The translations under genes and the position numbers were made by a program. Positions 49,421 to 59,788 of a stretch of 64,000 nt of DNA are shown here, one piece after another. The notes under the pieces were generated by a model that saw only the letters and a list, made by a program, of their open reading frames with translations, was not told the origin of the DNA and did not search any database. Positions within the stretch are counted from its first letter, which is position 1. Each line of letters begins with the position of its first letter. This stretch comes from Corynebacterium aurimucosum ATCC 700975. GTDB lineage: Bacteria; Actinomycetota; Actinomycetes; Mycobacteriales; Mycobacteriaceae. The stretch spans positions 113,245-177,244 of the forward strand of contig NZ_VDTC01000003.1 of NCBI RefSeq assembly GCF_007672725.1, written 5' to 3'.

Positions 49421-50905
49421 ATGGCACAATTCATTGCGCCCACCGAGGGCATTACCGCACTGACCGCCGCCGAGCTGGCTGAGAAGATTCACTCCCGTGA
49501 GCTCACCTCCCGCGAAGTTACTCAGGCATTCTTGGATCGCATCGCGGAGACCGATGGCGAGCTCAACGCCTTCCTCCATGTTGGCGCGGAGGAAGCACTG
49601 GCGGCTGCCGACGCCGTCGATAAGTCCCTCGACGCCGGCGAAGAACCCGCCTCTGCCTTGGCTGGCGTGCCGCTGGCGCTCAAGGATCTCCTCGTTACTA
49701 CCGACGCCCCCACGACCGCTGCCTCCAAAATGCTGGAGGGCTGGGTGTCACCTTATGACGCCACTCTGGTGACCAAGCTGCGCGAGGCAGGTATTCCGAT
49801 TCTGGGTAAGACAAACCTCGATGAGTTCGCGATGGGCTCCTCCAATGAGAACTCTGCTTATGGCCCTGCACACAACCCCTACGACACCGAGCGCACCCCG
49901 GGCGGCTCCGGCGGCGGCACTGCTGCGGCTCTTGCCTCGGGCCAGGCTCCGCTGGGTATCGGTACTGACACTGGTGGCTCGATCCGCCAGCCTGCTGCAC
50001 TGACCAACACCGTTGGTGTCAAGCCGACGTACGGCACGGTGTCGCGTTACGGCCTCATCGCAGCTGCAAGCTCTCTGGACCAGGCAGGTCCGACTGCCCG
50101 CACGGTCCTCGATACCGCACTGCTGCACGAGATCATTGCCGGACACGATTCCTTTGATGCCACCTCCGTGGATAAGCCGGTTGCCCCGGTAGTCGCCGCC
50201 GCTAAGGAAGGCGCCAATGGCGACCTTTCCGGCGTCAAGGTTGGCCTGATCAAGCAATTCGAGCGCGACGGCTGGCAGCCGGGCGTGATGGAGGCCTACC
50301 ACGCCGCGGTTGAGCAGTTGAAGAACCAGGGCGCGGAGATCATCGAGGTCGACTGCCCGCATTTCGACGACGCACTGGCTGCGTACTACCTCATCATGCC
50401 GTGTGAGGTCTCTTCCAACCTGGCCCGCTTCGACGGTATGCGCTACGGCCTGCGCGTGGGCGATGACGGAACCCACTCCGCGGAAGAGGTCATGTCTCTG
50501 TCCCGCGCTGCTGGTTTCGGCCCTGAGGTTAAGCGCCGCATCATGCTGGGTACCTACGCGCTATCCGTCGGATATTACGACGCCTACTACCTTCAAGCAC
50601 AGCGTGTGCGCACCCTCATCGCACAGGACTTTGAGCGCGCTTTCGAACAGGTCGATGTCCTTGTTTCCCCGACCACGCCGACCACAGCCTTCAAGCTGGG
50701 GGAGAAGGTTGAGGATCCGATGGAGATGTACAACTTCGACCTCTGCACCCTGCCGCTAAACCTTGCCGGCGTGTGCGGCATGTCTGTACCCTCCGGCTTG
50801 GCATCTGACACCAACCTGCCGACCGGCCTGCAGATCATGGCTCCGGCGTTCAAGGATGACCGCCTGTACAAGGTTGGTGCCGCCTACGAGGCAGGACGAA
50901 AGTAG
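49421..50905 (+). CDS. gatA: Asp-tRNA(Asn)/Glu-tRNA(Gln) amidotransferase subunit A
   Basis: Glutaminase subunit that supplies ammonia for amidation of Glu-tRNA(Gln) or Asp-tRNA(Asn). 494 residues, amidase signature with catalytic Lys in PLALKDLL (about residue 87), cis-Ser in [13 protein letters not shown] and nucleophile Ser in the same motif, preceded by [14 protein letters not shown]. Its partner gatB lies 6.2 kb downstream, separated by an HNH gene, MFS, pfkA and an antiporter; in M. tuberculosis the interval contains pfkA alone. Confidence 0.96.
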   Translation: MAQFIAPTEGITALTAAELAEKIHSRELTSREVTQAFLDRIAETDGELNAFLHVGAEEALAAADAVDKSLDAGEEPASALAGVPLALKDLLVTTDAPTTAASKMLEGWVSPYDATLVTKLREAGIPILGKTNLDEFAMGSSNENSAYGPAHNPYDTERTPGGSGGGTAAALASGQAPLGIGTDTGGSIRQPAALTNTVGVKPTYGTVSRYGLIAAASSLDQAGPTARTVLDTALLHEIIAGHDSFDATSVDKPVAPVVAAAKEGANGDLSGVKVGLIKQFERDGWQPGVMEAYHAAVEQLKNQGAEIIEVDCPHFDDALAAYYLIMPCEVSSNLARFDGMRYGLRVGDDGTHSAEEVMSLSRAAGFGPEVKRRIMLGTYALSVGYYDAYYLQAQRVRTLIAQDFERAFEQVDVLVSPTTPTTAFKLGEKVEDPMEMYNFDLCTLPLNLAGVCGMSVPSGLASDTNLPTGLQIMAPAFKDDRLYKVGAAYEAGRK

Positions 50906-50976
50906 CGCGCAGAACTACACCTTGTAGTGCTCCTCAGCCGGTGACCGTTCACGGAAACGTGGGAGGCCGCCGGTCT

Positions 50977-51142
50977 TCGTCGTTTTCTTCGACCGTGGGT
51001 GTGTTCTTGTCTTCTTGTCCTTTCGGTTGTTTGGAGTGTGGTGTCGTCGTTTGATTCAACGAGGGCTAGGCCCCTGTTCTTCGTCATCGTCGTTGTTTGG
51101 ATCGACGGGTATTTTCGCCTTTTTCGTCGTTTGATTCGACGA
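50977..51142. repeat. Four degenerate hairpin-forming repeats beside the HNH gene
   Basis: Copies at about 50977-50993, 51044-51062, 51087-51107 and 51124-51142 share TCGTCG, a T-rich loop and CGACGA (best copy: TCGTCGTTTGATTCGACGA at 51124-51142, a six-pair stem). They are spaced irregularly downstream of the HNH gene. They may be recognition or scar sequences of that selfish element, but this is inference. Confidence 0.5.
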
Positions 51143-51150
51143 CCCAGGTT

Positions 51151-52434
51151 TTAGAAGGGGATGTCCTCGCCGCTGTCGGTGTTGGTTTGGGTTTCGGCTT
51201 CGGCGTTGGCTTTGGTTTGGGCTTGTTGTTGTGCGTAGTCGTCGAGTTCTTGTTTGAGGTGTTGGGCTTGTTCGCGCACGCGTTTTCTGGTGGTGGTGAT
51301 GTGTTGGGCGACTGTTTGCGCCCACCGTTTTTGCTTGGGTGCCAGGGGGCCTTCTGCTTCGTTGATGGTCCAGGTACCGTCGGCGAAAAGCCAGATAACA
51401 TCCCCACTGTAGGGGTCCAGCAGGTATTTTAAGGTGCCATCGGTTTTCATGTTGTGGTGTCCTTGGCATAAGCATGCCAGGTTCTTCGGATGTGTTGGCC
51501 CGCCTTCAGCCCAGTTGTGCCGGTGGTCAAGCTGGGTAAGAAAGGCTGGCTCTTCACATCCGCCGACCCGGCAGGTTCCGTCGCGGCCTTCGACGTGTTT
51601 GCGCATAATCAGGCCCGGTTGGTAGCCGTCTGCTTCGGCTACCTCGCCGGTTAAGTCCCGGGTTTTATCATGCGGCATGGGCTCTTGTCGCCAGCCGAAG
51701 CCTTCAATAAAGGTTGGGGCATTGTCGATATCGCAGGCTTGGTAGGTGTGTAAGACTACGGTGGCTGGTGGTTGTATCTCGCCGCTTAAGAGTTTGATGA
51801 CTGCTTCAGCAACAGTGATTCCTTCTTTTGCGGCGGTTTGGTGGATGAAGGCATCGAGTTTAATGCCGGTGTCTTCTTCAACCTGGAGTTCCAGCCAGGC
51901 AGAGGTTCCGTTGGAGGAGAAGCGGTAGGTGTCTTTGGGGCGGGTGTCGCGATATGCGATGGAGTCATCCAGGGTTTTACAGATGTCGCGGACTTTACGC
52001 CTGATTTGGCTGCGGGTAGGAAAAGCCTGATTCGCCTTGGTGGGGGTGAAGAAGTCGGCCAGGATGGTGTCGATGAAATCCAGGGTTTCATCCGTCAGGG
52101 CTGTCAGGGCCGACATGGGTTGGTCAATAGCAATCAAGGACTCAATGTCCAGCAGGCAGTGGGTGTCTTGTATGGCTTTGACTTTTGGCAGGCTATCAAG
52201 CCGGTGGATGGCACGCAGTCCGGATTTCATGTGGCCTTCGGGCAGTGACCAGGCAGCCACCAAGCTTAAAGCGGTGGTGTTGATATCGGCGTGCAGGCTG
52301 GGCATAGCAGCCTGCCAGGTGTCATAGGTGGCTCGGCGTGCTTTGGCGCGGGCTATAGCGTGTGGATTATTCGGATTCGTTGTTGAGAAGAAGAAAGAAG
52401 AGGAGGTTGAAGGGTGCGTGGCGGTGGTAGTCAT
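51151..52434 (-). CDS. DUF222 / HNH endonuclease-domain protein
   Basis: 427 residues. The first 220 residues match the DUF222 region of the 13E12/REP13E12 family, and the C-terminal part contains an HNH nuclease core: CRVGGCEEPAFLTQLDHRHNWAEGGPTHPKNLACLCQGHHNMK, with the His-Asn-His residues and Cys pairs for zinc. The tail is Gln/Thr/Glu rich. Such genes are multi-copy selfish elements in actinobacteria. GGGGGAG precedes ATG 52434. This gene and its flanks appear less GC-rich and may be an insertion between gatA and the MFS gene. Confidence 0.83.
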   Translation of the reverse strand: MTTTATHPSTSSSFFFSTTNPNNPHAIARAKARRATYDTWQAAMPSLHADINTTALSLVAAWSLPEGHMKSGLRAIHRLDSLPKVKAIQDTHCLLDIESLIAIDQPMSALTALTDETLDFIDTILADFFTPTKANQAFPTRSQIRRKVRDICKTLDDSIAYRDTRPKDTYRFSSNGTSAWLELQVEEDTGIKLDAFIHQTAAKEGITVAEAVIKLLSGEIQPPATVVLHTYQACDIDNAPTFIEGFGWRQEPMPHDKTRDLTGEVAEADGYQPGLIMRKHVEGRDGTCRVGGCEEPAFLTQLDHRHNWAEGGPTHPKNLACLCQGHHNMKTDGTLKYLLDPYSGDVIWLFADGTWTINEAEGPLAPKQKRWAQTVAQHITTTRKRVREQAQHLKQELDDYAQQQAQTKANAEAETQTNTDSGEDIPF

Positions 52435-52459
52435 GGAAGTCTCCCCCGAGACAGATACT

Positions 52460-52482
52460 GGTTTAGAAGCTGTGTTCTAACC
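52460..52482. promoter_or_regulatory. Inverted repeat upstream of the HNH gene
   Basis: GGTTTAGAA (52460-52468) and TTCTAACC (52475-52482) pair with one bulge around GCTGTG, 26 bp from the HNH start. Possible operator; no regulator assigned. Confidence 0.4.
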
Positions 52483-52618
52483 GTAATTCTAGTACTACAT
52501 GGCCTGTTTGGCTATAGTCAGTGGTAAATTAATGTCAAGTCGCTACTATAAACGGGGGTAGTGGCGCCCTGTTAGTCAGGAGGTTCGATAGGGTTCAGTA
52601 GGGGTAAGAGGAGAAAAC

Positions 52619-52655
52619 AATCAAACCCCACGTGCGTTGTTGGCGGCACGTGGGG
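52619..52655 (-). terminator. Intrinsic terminator for the small membrane protein gene
   Basis: Ten-pair stem CCCCACGTGC (52626-52635) and GCACGTGGGG (52646-52655). Read on the minus strand the stem is followed by TTTGATTGTTTT. It lies just after the stop at 52665. Confidence 0.8.
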
Positions 52656-52664
52656 CGTGGGGAT

Positions 52665-52988
52665 CTACTGGGCGTCGGAAAGCGCGTAGGCAGCACCAGC
52701 GCTTGCGGCGGTGACGGCCAGGACTGCCGGCCAGGAGCCAATCTTCTTAGCCAGCGGGTGAGAGAGACCAAACGCGCCGGTGTAAAGAGCAGCCAGACCG
52801 GCAGTAGTGGCTGGGTTCGTCTTGGCCCACCAGCTGCGTCCGGCCCAGACGCCAGCGGCGGCGAGCACTACGCCGCCAAGCGGGCGGATTCCAGTTTCCC
52901 GAGCTGTGAGCCAACCGCCAATGAGACCCAGAGAGACGGTCGCGGCCGTCGATACGTCCTGTGGTTTCTTGATGTCAATCATTCCCAT
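52665..52988 (-). CDS. Conserved small membrane protein, function unknown
   Basis: 107 residues, hydrophobic with three or four transmembrane segments (about 18-40, 49-64 and 80-100). No motif recognised. Divergent to the MFS gene with 48 nt between starts. Start at ATG 52988 or ATG 52982 (MIDIKKPQDV). Confidence 0.65.
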   Translation of the reverse strand: MGMIDIKKPQDVSTAATVSLGLIGGWLTARETGIRPLGGVVLAAAGVWAGRSWWAKTNPATTAGLAALYTGAFGLSHPLAKKIGSWPAVLAVTAASAGAAYALSDAQ

Positions 52989-53023
52989 GCGCTTCAGTTT
53001 AGGCCGCCTGCATGGACGGTGGC

Positions 53024-53029
53024 TAGACT
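53024..53029 (+). promoter_or_regulatory. -10 element of the MFS gene (leaderless type)
   Basis: TAGACT, 7 nt before ATG 53037. Confidence 0.45.
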
Positions 53030-53036
53030 TCCCTCC

Positions 53037-54413
53037 ATGAATCACGCAGCACCGCCCACGTCAGAAAAGCAAGCTTGGCTCGCCATGGCGGCGCTGTCAC
53101 TCGGCTTCTTCATGTCGTTGCTCGACCAATCCATGATTGCAGTTGCGCTTCCCGACGTCCGTCGTGAGTTCAACGCCGACGTCAATCAGGTGCTGTGGGT
53201 CTCCGCCATCTATTTGCTCGCCGTGGTCGTGCCGCTCCTGTTTACTGGAAGGCTAGGGGATATTTACGGGCAGAAGCGAATGTTTCAGCTCGGCAACGGA
53301 CTCTTTGGCCTTGGTGCACTGCTTTGTGCGCTGGCGCCATCCGTAGAGTTTCTCATCGCCGCACGGTCGCTACAAGGCCTAGGCGCCTCCATTCAGATGC
53401 CGCAGACCATGGCGGTGATCAACCGTGTTTTCCCTCGTGAGCGGCGCGGCCGTGCGCTGGGTGCCTGGGGCGTGGTGGGTTCGCTGGCCACTCTTGCTGG
53501 ACCGCTAGTGGGAGGCTTCGTCGTAGCCGCGTTTGGGTGGCAGGCGGTCTTTTGGATCCACATTCCCATTGTCATTGCAGCGATTGTCCTTTCCGGCCTG
53601 TGGGTGCCTGCCTTGCCGACGGCGACCGGAAGGATTGATTTCGTGTCGGTAGGGGCGTCGTTTGTCGCGTTGACCTGCTTCGTCTTTGCGGTGCAACAAG
53701 GGCCAGAGACTGGCTGGCCGTGGTGGATTTGGACCCTCCTCGTCGCCGGAATTGTCGGCATGGCTATCTTCGTGCGCCTGCAATCATCCCGTGGGGCGGC
53801 AGCGCTCGTTCCGCTTGGGTTGTTTAAGGACCGTAACTACTCCGTGGGCACGGTGGCCATCGTGTCCATGGGCTTTATGGCTGCGTCGATGATGATTCCG
53901 ATCATGATGTGGTTGCAGGTCGATGAGGGGATATCGGCGGGAGATGCCGGAATGATCGTTACGCCGATGGCTCTGGTTTCTTTGTGCGTGTCACCACTAG
54001 CGGGCATTTTGGCAGATAGGCTGCATCCGCGACTACTAGCGCTCACGGGATTCGGCATCTTGATTGCCACTTTCGCCGTGCTGTGGTTCCTCATGCACGC
54101 GGGTGTTTCGGGGTGGTGGCTGAGCCTGCCATGTGCGGCCTTGGGGGCGGGACAGTCCTTTATTTGGGGATCCAATGCCGCGACGACGATGCGCGATATT
54201 GATGCACATCTCATGGGAGCTGCTTCCGGTGTCTATAACACATCGCGACAGGTGGGTTCGGTGATTGGTGTGGCCGGCGTATCAGCAGTCATGCAGGTCG
54301 CCGGCGCGGCGGACTCTCTGGTCGCTATCGTTGCGATCCTTTTCGTCGGGTGCATTGCTTCGCTCTTCTTCCGGGATACCCTGCACGCTGGTGTGGAAAC
54401 TGCGAGCCTATAG
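53037..54413 (+). CDS. MFS drug/metabolite exporter (DHA2, EmrB/QacA-like)
   Basis: 458 residues with about 14 hydrophobic segments. Motif D1-like [14 protein letters not shown] near residue 25, motif [17 protein letters not shown] after helix 2 and motif C-like GPLVGGFV in helix 5 ([27 protein letters not shown]) place it in the H+-antiporter DHA2 group of multidrug exporters. Substrate unknown. The conserved N-terminus and TAGACT hexamer fix the start at 53037. Confidence 0.87.
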   Translation: MNHAAPPTSEKQAWLAMAALSLGFFMSLLDQSMIAVALPDVRREFNADVNQVLWVSAIYLLAVVVPLLFTGRLGDIYGQKRMFQLGNGLFGLGALLCALAPSVEFLIAARSLQGLGASIQMPQTMAVINRVFPRERRGRALGAWGVVGSLATLAGPLVGGFVVAAFGWQAVFWIHIPIVIAAIVLSGLWVPALPTATGRIDFVSVGASFVALTCFVFAVQQGPETGWPWWIWTLLVAGIVGMAIFVRLQSSRGAAALVPLGLFKDRNYSVGTVAIVSMGFMAASMMIPIMMWLQVDEGISAGDAGMIVTPMALVSLCVSPLAGILADRLHPRLLALTGFGILIATFAVLWFLMHAGVSGWWLSLPCAALGAGQSFIWGSNAATTMRDIDAHLMGAASGVYNTSRQVGSVIGVAGVSAVMQVAGAADSLVAIVAILFVGCIASLFFRDTLHAGVETASL

Positions 54414-54422
54414 GGAAGCGAG

Positions 54423-54428
54423 TAGATT
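54423..54428 (+). promoter_or_regulatory. -10 element of pfkA (leaderless type)
   Basis: TAGATT, 7 nt before ATG 54436. Confidence 0.5.
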
Positions 54429-54435
54429 GGATGTC

Positions 54436-55467
54436 ATGCGTCTTGCTGTACTGACATCCGGTGGTGATTGCCCCGGTCTGAATGCTGTTATCCGCGCGGT
54501 CGTTCGCACCGCATCCAACGAGTTCGGCGATACGGTCGTCGGCTACGAGGACGGCTGGGTTGGTCTGATGGAGGACCGACGCCGTGACCTTTATGACGAC
54601 GCTGAAATTGACCGCATCCTCCTTCGCGGCGGAACCATCCTTGGTACTGGCCGCCTCCACCCAGACAAGTTCAAGGCTGGGCTGGACACCATCAAGGCCA
54701 ATATGGCCGATGCTGAGGTTGATGCGCTCGTCGCCATTGGCGGCGAGGGAACTCTCAAGGGTGCTAAGTGGCTTTCTGACAACGGTATCCCAGTTGTCGG
54801 CGTGCCAAAGACCATCGATAACGACGTCAATGCAACGGACTACACCTTCGGTTTCGACACGGCCGTGTCCGTGGCCACCGATGCGATTGACCGCCTCCAC
54901 ACCACTGCTGAGTCCCACAACCGCATCCTCATCGTGGAGGTCATGGGCCGCCACGTTGGGTGGATTGCGCTGCATGCAGGCATGGCTGGCGGTGCGCACT
55001 ACACGGTGATCCCCGAGGTCCCATTCGATATCGCAGATATCACCAAGGCGATGGAACGCCGCTTCCAGATGGGTGAGAAGTATGGCATCATCTGCGTCGC
55101 CGAAGGCGCACTTCCCAAGGAAGGCACCATGGACTTCGAAGCGGGCGGTGTCGATCAGTTTGGTCACCAGACCTTCAACGGAATTGGTCAGGTCATCGGC
55201 GATGAGATCAAGAAGCGCACCGGTTACGACGTGCGCACGACCGTCCTCGGCCACATCCAGCGCGGCGGCACGCCGACGGCGTATGACCGCGTCCTGGCAA
55301 CCCGTTACGGCACCCACGCCGCCCGCGCTGCGCACAATGGTCAGTCCGGAATGTGCGTCGCCCTCCACGGTGAAAACATCGATCTCGTCCCGCTCGAGGA
55401 TGCCGTGGGCAAGCTGAAGGTGGTTCCGGCAAAGCGCTATGCCAACGCGCAAGCCCTCTTCGGTTAA
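54436..55467 (+). CDS. pfkA: 6-phosphofructokinase
   Basis: Phosphorylates fructose-6-phosphate. 343 residues with [24 protein letters not shown] and [28 protein letters not shown] and [14 protein letters not shown]. At the two positions that separate ATP- from PPi-dependent enzymes it has Gly (GGEG; ATP type) and Lys (PKT; often PPi type). This mixed pair is normal for actinobacterial ATP-dependent enzymes, so ATP is the likely donor. The start is set by the conserved [10 protein letters not shown] and a TAGATT hexamer. Confidence 0.94.
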   Translation: MRLAVLTSGGDCPGLNAVIRAVVRTASNEFGDTVVGYEDGWVGLMEDRRRDLYDDAEIDRILLRGGTILGTGRLHPDKFKAGLDTIKANMADAEVDALVAIGGEGTLKGAKWLSDNGIPVVGVPKTIDNDVNATDYTFGFDTAVSVATDAIDRLHTTAESHNRILIVEVMGRHVGWIALHAGMAGGAHYTVIPEVPFDIADITKAMERRFQMGEKYGIICVAEGALPKEGTMDFEAGGVDQFGHQTFNGIGQVIGDEIKKRTGYDVRTTVLGHIQRGGTPTAYDRVLATRYGTHAARAAHNGQSGMCVALHGENIDLVPLEDAVGKLKVVPAKRYANAQALFG

Positions 55468-55506
55468 ACGCCGCGACAAGGTCGCCCATAGTTAATAAAG
55501 GTTTCG

Positions 55507-57105
55507 ATGACAAGCGTATTAGCTTTCCTTGCTGAGCAGCCGGTCCTGTTGGTGTTTTTGCTGATTGGCATCGGCATGGCGCTCGGCGGCATCAAAACCC
55601 GGGGAATTAGCTTAGGGGCGGCCGCCGTTCTCTTCCTCGGTATTGCTTTTTCGGCCGCCGCCTCCGCCGTTGGTGTGGAGGCCTCCGTACCTCCCATTCT
55701 GGGAATGCTCGGATTGGTGCTCTTTGCCTTTGGCATTGGCAATAATTCTGGGGTGTCCTTCTTTAAGTCGCTGAAAACGGCGACGGGCCCAGTCCTATCG
55801 ATGATCGGGGTCTTCATCGTCGCGGCGCTTGCCGCGTGGGGGTTGGGTACTTATGTCTTTGGGCTATCGAATGCCACCATCGCAGGTACTTTTGCCGGTG
55901 CGGTGACGAATACCCCCGCGTTGGCGGCGGCGTCGGAAGCGACGGGTGATCCCGGCGCAGCAACCGTGGGCTACGCGGTGTCTTACTTATTTGGCGTCAT
56001 CGGCATGCTCGCGGCCACGGTGCTCGTGCTTCGCGACGCCGGTAATGACGACGACACCCTGTCACCCGTCACGCGCCAGCACATGCAGATTTTGAGAGAA
56101 ATCGCGGTGGCGGAGATTGCAGACATCGGCAACGGGGAAGTACAGGTGACCCGACTGCGGCGCGTCGGCAGCAATGACATCGTCCTGCCGAAGTTTTTCG
56201 ATGTGTTGCACCCCGGTGATGTGGTCACACTCGTCGGTGCCCCGGAAGATCTGGACAATATCATTGAGCGCGCTGGTCGTGAATCCCCGCAGATCCTCAA
56301 CGACGACCGCCACGAGCTAGACTTTCGTCGCATTACTATCTCCGAACACAGCTTGGCCGGCATGACTATTGCGGAGCTGAACAACCAGCTGTCTGACCGG
56401 TGGGGCGCGCGCATTTCGCGTGTTCGCCGTGCGGATAACGATCAGGTCGCTATCCCCGAACACATCGTGGAGCTGGGTGACCGCGTGCGCGTTGTGGGCT
56501 CAAAGAAGTCGCTGCGCGAGATTTCAAATTTTCTAGGGGATTCTTCGCAAGGCCTGACGGATATCAACCCCGTATCCCTCGGCCTCGGCTTGGCCCTTGG
56601 CATCTTTGTAGGACATATCGATATTCCGCTTCCGGGTGGATCTTCCTTCAATCTCGGTGCCGCCGCCGGTGTTCTCATCGTCGCGTTGGTCATGGCACGC
56701 ATTGGGCGAATCGGCAACACAGTGACCGCTCTGCCGCACTCAGCCAATACGATTCTTTCCGAGCTCGGCCTGTTGCTCTTCTTGGCCCAGGCCGGAACGA
56801 ATGCGGGCGGGGAGATCGCCGGTGCCTTTACAGGCGGTTCATGGTGGAAGATTCTCCTTCTAGGGATCATCATCACCACGCTGGTCGCATTCGGGTTTGC
56901 CTTCGTCATGCGCCACTTTCTGCACGTGGGCGCTACCAAGACTGCGGGCGCTATGGCCGGGGCTCAGACTCAACCAGCAGTTCTCGCTTTTGTGAATAAT
57001 CGGACAAGCACGGATCAGCGTGTGTCCTTGGGCTATGCCATGGTGTATCCGGCGGCCATGATTGCCAAAATTCTTATTACGCACGGCATCACCTTGTTGG
57101 GTTAG
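55507..57105 (+). CDS. Aspartate:alanine-exchanger-family transporter (YbjL/AspT type)
   Basis: 532 residues in the two-repeat AAE arrangement: four to five helices (5-150), an internal pair of TrkA-C domains (about 205-345, with VTRLRRVGSNDIVLPKFFDVLHPGDVVTLVG and HIVELGDRVRVVG) and a second set of helices (355-530). Motifs GAVTNTPALAAA and GAQTQPAVLAFV mark the two repeats. Family members exchange or export dicarboxylates or amino acids (AspT; SucE of C. glutamicum exports succinate). Substrate here is not known. AAAGG precedes ATG 55507. Confidence 0.86.
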   Translation: MTSVLAFLAEQPVLLVFLLIGIGMALGGIKTRGISLGAAAVLFLGIAFSAAASAVGVEASVPPILGMLGLVLFAFGIGNNSGVSFFKSLKTATGPVLSMIGVFIVAALAAWGLGTYVFGLSNATIAGTFAGAVTNTPALAAASEATGDPGAATVGYAVSYLFGVIGMLAATVLVLRDAGNDDDTLSPVTRQHMQILREIAVAEIADIGNGEVQVTRLRRVGSNDIVLPKFFDVLHPGDVVTLVGAPEDLDNIIERAGRESPQILNDDRHELDFRRITISEHSLAGMTIAELNNQLSDRWGARISRVRRADNDQVAIPEHIVELGDRVRVVGSKKSLREISNFLGDSSQGLTDINPVSLGLGLALGIFVGHIDIPLPGGSSFNLGAAAGVLIVALVMARIGRIGNTVTALPHSANTILSELGLLLFLAQAGTNAGGEIAGAFTGGSWWKILLLGIIITTLVAFGFAFVMRHFLHVGATKTAGAMAGAQTQPAVLAFVNNRTSTDQRVSLGYAMVYPAAMIAKILITHGITLLG

Positions 57106-57135
57106 GCGGTTGCGCACGGTGTCGCGTTGACATAC

Positions 57136-57141
57136 TAAGAT
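57136..57141 (+). promoter_or_regulatory. -10 element of gatB (leaderless type)
   Basis: TAAGAT, 7 nt before ATG 57149. It argues against ATG 57140, which overlaps the hexamer. Confidence 0.5.
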
Positions 57142-57148
57142 GGCACGC

Positions 57149-58654
57149 ATGACTGCTGCGATGTATGACCTGATGGACTACGACGAGGTCCTGGACAAGT
57201 TCGAACCCGTAATGGGCATGGAAGTTCACGTGGAGCTCAACACGGAGACCAAGATGTTCTCCACCTCTCCCACGAATTTCAACGCAGCCCCCAACTCTAA
57301 CGTTGACCCGGTATCCCTCGGTCTACCGGGAGCCTTGCCCGTAGTGAATTCTAAGGGCGTGGAAGGCGCCATCAAGATCGGTCTAGCGCTGAACTGCAAG
57401 ATTGCGGAATCGTCGCGCTTTGCCCGCAAGAATTACTTCTACCCGGATCAGCCGAAGAACTACCAGATTTCCCAGTACGATGAGCCGATTGCCTACGACG
57501 GCTACCTTGACGTCGTCCTCGATGACGGCACCGAGTGGCGCGTGGAAATTGAGCGCGCGCACATGGAAGAGGACACTGGAAAGCTCACCCACTTGGGTGG
57601 CGCCGATGGCCGCATCCACGGTGCTACATCCTCGCTGGTGGATTGTAACCGCGCGGGCATCCCGCTCATCGAGATCGTGACCAAGCCGATTATCGGCGCC
57701 GGCGAGCGTGCCCCCGAGGTCGCCCGTGCCTATGTGTCCGCGCTGCGCGAGCTCGTCGCAGCGCTGGGCGTTTCCGATGCCCGCATGGATCAAGGTTCGA
57801 TGCGCGTGGACTCCAATGTGTCTCTGCGCCCGGTGGGCCAAGAGGAGTTCGGCACCCGTACCGAGACCAAGAACATCAACTCCCTGCGCTCGGTGGAGCA
57901 GGCGGTGCGTTTTGAGATGCAGCGCCAGGCACAGGTGCTTGTCGACGGCGGAGAGATCGTCCAAGAAACCCGCCACTACCAGGAAACGGATGGCTCGACC
58001 TCGAAGGGCCGCCCGAAAGAGACCGCAGAGGACTACCGCTACTTCAACGACCCGGACCTGCCGCCGGTGATCGTTTCCCGCGAGTGGGTAGAAGAGATCC
58101 GCCAAACCTTGCCGGAGATGCCGTGGATTCGCCGCGCACGCATCCAGGAAGAATGGGGCCTCAAGGACGAGGAGATGCGTGACCTGGTCAATGCCGGGGC
58201 GCTCGACCTCATCATCGAAACCGTGGAAGCCGGAACCAGCCCGGATGAGGCCCGCTCTTGGTGGGTTTCTTACCTGACCGGTAAGGCCAATGAGGCCGGC
58301 GTCGAGCTGAGCGCTCTCGACATCACCCCTGCTCAGGTCGCGCGCGTGGTTAAGTTGGTCAAGGAAGGTAAGCTGACTACCAAGCTTGCTCGCAAGGCGG
58401 TCGACGGCGTCCTCGAAGGCGAGGGGGATGTCGACGAGGTCGTCGCCAAGCGCGGACTCGAGGTCGTGCGCGATGACGGCGCAATCGAGAAGGCCGTTGA
58501 TGATGCCCTGGCAGCCAACCCGGACATCGTGGAGAAGTACAAGGCTGGCAACAAGAAGGTCACCGGCGCCATCGTTGGCGCGGTCATGAAGGCTACCCAG
58601 GGTAAGGCTGACCCGGGGCAGGTCAATAAGCTGATCGCGAAGAAGCTCTCTTAG
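57149..58654 (+). CDS. gatB: Asp-tRNA(Asn)/Glu-tRNA(Gln) amidotransferase subunit B
   Basis: Kinase/amidotransferase subunit that activates and amidates misacylated tRNA. 501 residues: [19 protein letters not shown] at the start, [19 protein letters not shown], the conserved [12 protein letters not shown]-type segment as [13 protein letters not shown], and the C-terminal YqeY-like helical domain ([28 protein letters not shown]). It needs GatC and GatA encoded at 49.1-50.9 kb. The start is ATG 57149 from the leaderless promoter; ATG 57140 adds three residues. Confidence 0.95.
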   Translation: MTAAMYDLMDYDEVLDKFEPVMGMEVHVELNTETKMFSTSPTNFNAAPNSNVDPVSLGLPGALPVVNSKGVEGAIKIGLALNCKIAESSRFARKNYFYPDQPKNYQISQYDEPIAYDGYLDVVLDDGTEWRVEIERAHMEEDTGKLTHLGGADGRIHGATSSLVDCNRAGIPLIEIVTKPIIGAGERAPEVARAYVSALRELVAALGVSDARMDQGSMRVDSNVSLRPVGQEEFGTRTETKNINSLRSVEQAVRFEMQRQAQVLVDGGEIVQETRHYQETDGSTSKGRPKETAEDYRYFNDPDLPPVIVSREWVEEIRQTLPEMPWIRRARIQEEWGLKDEEMRDLVNAGALDLIIETVEAGTSPDEARSWWVSYLTGKANEAGVELSALDITPAQVARVVKLVKEGKLTTKLARKAVDGVLEGEGDVDEVVAKRGLEVVRDDGAIEKAVDDALAANPDIVEKYKAGNKKVTGAIVGAVMKATQGKADPGQVNKLIAKKLS

Positions 58655-58696
58655 TTGGTATAAATTTCCATTAGGCGAGGTCAGGCGGCTGCGGGG

Positions 58697-58702
58697 TACC
58701 GT
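58697..58702 (+). promoter_or_regulatory. -10 element of the alcohol dehydrogenase gene (leaderless type)
   Basis: TACCGT, 7 nt before ATG 58710. Confidence 0.4.
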
Positions 58703-58709
58703 GGTCGCC

Positions 58710-59765
58710 ATGACTATTTCTGCTAAAGCACTCCAAAAGACAGGCCCAAACGAACCTTTTAAGGTTGTGACCATCCAGCGTCGTGACCCGCGCGCCGATG
58801 ACGTCGTCATCGACATCAAGGCCGCGGGCATCTGCCACTCGGACATCCACACCATCCGCAATGAGTGGGGTGAGGCGCACTTCCCGCTGACCGTCGGCCA
58901 TGAGATCGCCGGCGTTGTTTCCGCCGTGGGGGAGGACGTCACCAAGTTCCAGGTGGGGGACCGCGTCGGCGTGGGCTGCCTGGTGAATTCTTGCGGCGAG
59001 TGCGAGCAGTGCCAAGCTGGAATGGAGCAGAACTGCCTTAATGGTGGTGTGGGCACCTATAATTCCACCGACGTCGACGGAACGATTACCCAAGGTGGTT
59101 ATGCGGAGAAGGTCGTGGTGAACCAGGATTTCGTCCTGCGTATTCCGGATGCCCTTGACTTCGATGTCGCCGCGCCCTTGCTGTGTGCCGGAATTACCAC
59201 CTACTCTCCGCTGGCTCGCTGGGACGTCAAGGAAGGGCAGAAGGTGGCCGTCGTGGGCCTCGGCGGTTTGGGGCACATGGGCGTACAGATTGCCGCTGCC
59301 AAGGGGGCGGATGTCACTGTCATCTCACGCACCTCGCGCAAGGCTGAGGAGGCCGCGAAGCTGGGCGCGAACCGTACGCTCGCCACCACCGAAGAAGAGG
59401 ACTTTTTCAAAAACCACCGCGGGGAGTTCGACTTCATCCTCTCCACGATTTCCGCCGAGTACAACCTCGAGGACTACCTGCGGATGCTCAAGCCGCGCGG
59501 CATCATGTCTGTCGTGGGGCTGCCGCCGGAGGCCCTGCCATTGCGCCTCAACCGCCTGGTAGGCGGCGGCAAGGTGCTCACCGGCAACAACATTGGCGGG
59601 ATCGCCGAAACCCAGGAAATGCTGGACTTTTGTGCCGAGCACGGCCTGGGAGCGGTCATTGAGAAGGTCGGCGTCGATGACGTCGATGCCGCCTATGAGC
59701 GCGTCGTTGCGGGTGATGTGAAGTTCCGATTCGTCATTGATACCGCTACGTTTGCCGAGCATTAA
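58710..59765 (+). CDS. Zinc-dependent NADP alcohol dehydrogenase (CAD/YahK-like)
   Basis: 351 residues of the MDR family. Catalytic zinc ligands are Cys41 in GICHSDIH, His in GHEIAG and a later Cys (LLCAGITTYSPL); the structural zinc has four cysteines in CGECEQCQAGMEQNC. The cofactor-binding glycine motif VVGLGGLGHMGVQ and SRTSRK (basic residues after the strand) point to NADPH. Resembles YahK and plant cinnamyl-alcohol dehydrogenase, broad-range aldehyde reductases. Start ATG 58710, with TACCGT at -10. Confidence 0.9.
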   Translation: MTISAKALQKTGPNEPFKVVTIQRRDPRADDVVIDIKAAGICHSDIHTIRNEWGEAHFPLTVGHEIAGVVSAVGEDVTKFQVGDRVGVGCLVNSCGECEQCQAGMEQNCLNGGVGTYNSTDVDGTITQGGYAEKVVVNQDFVLRIPDALDFDVAAPLLCAGITTYSPLARWDVKEGQKVAVVGLGGLGHMGVQIAAAKGADVTVISRTSRKAEEAAKLGANRTLATTEEEDFFKNHRGEFDFILSTISAEYNLEDYLRMLKPRGIMSVVGLPPEALPLRLNRLVGGGKVLTGNNIGGIAETQEMLDFCAEHGLGAVIEKVGVDDVDAAYERVVAGDVKFRFVIDTATFAEH

Positions 59766-59788
59766 GAGGTGAGCCGCCTCATGCTTTA

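Noticed and set aside
54436-55467. PPi-dependent phosphofructokinase because of Lys in PKTIDND
   Set aside because: The other diagnostic position is Gly (GGEG), as in actinobacterial ATP-dependent enzymes.
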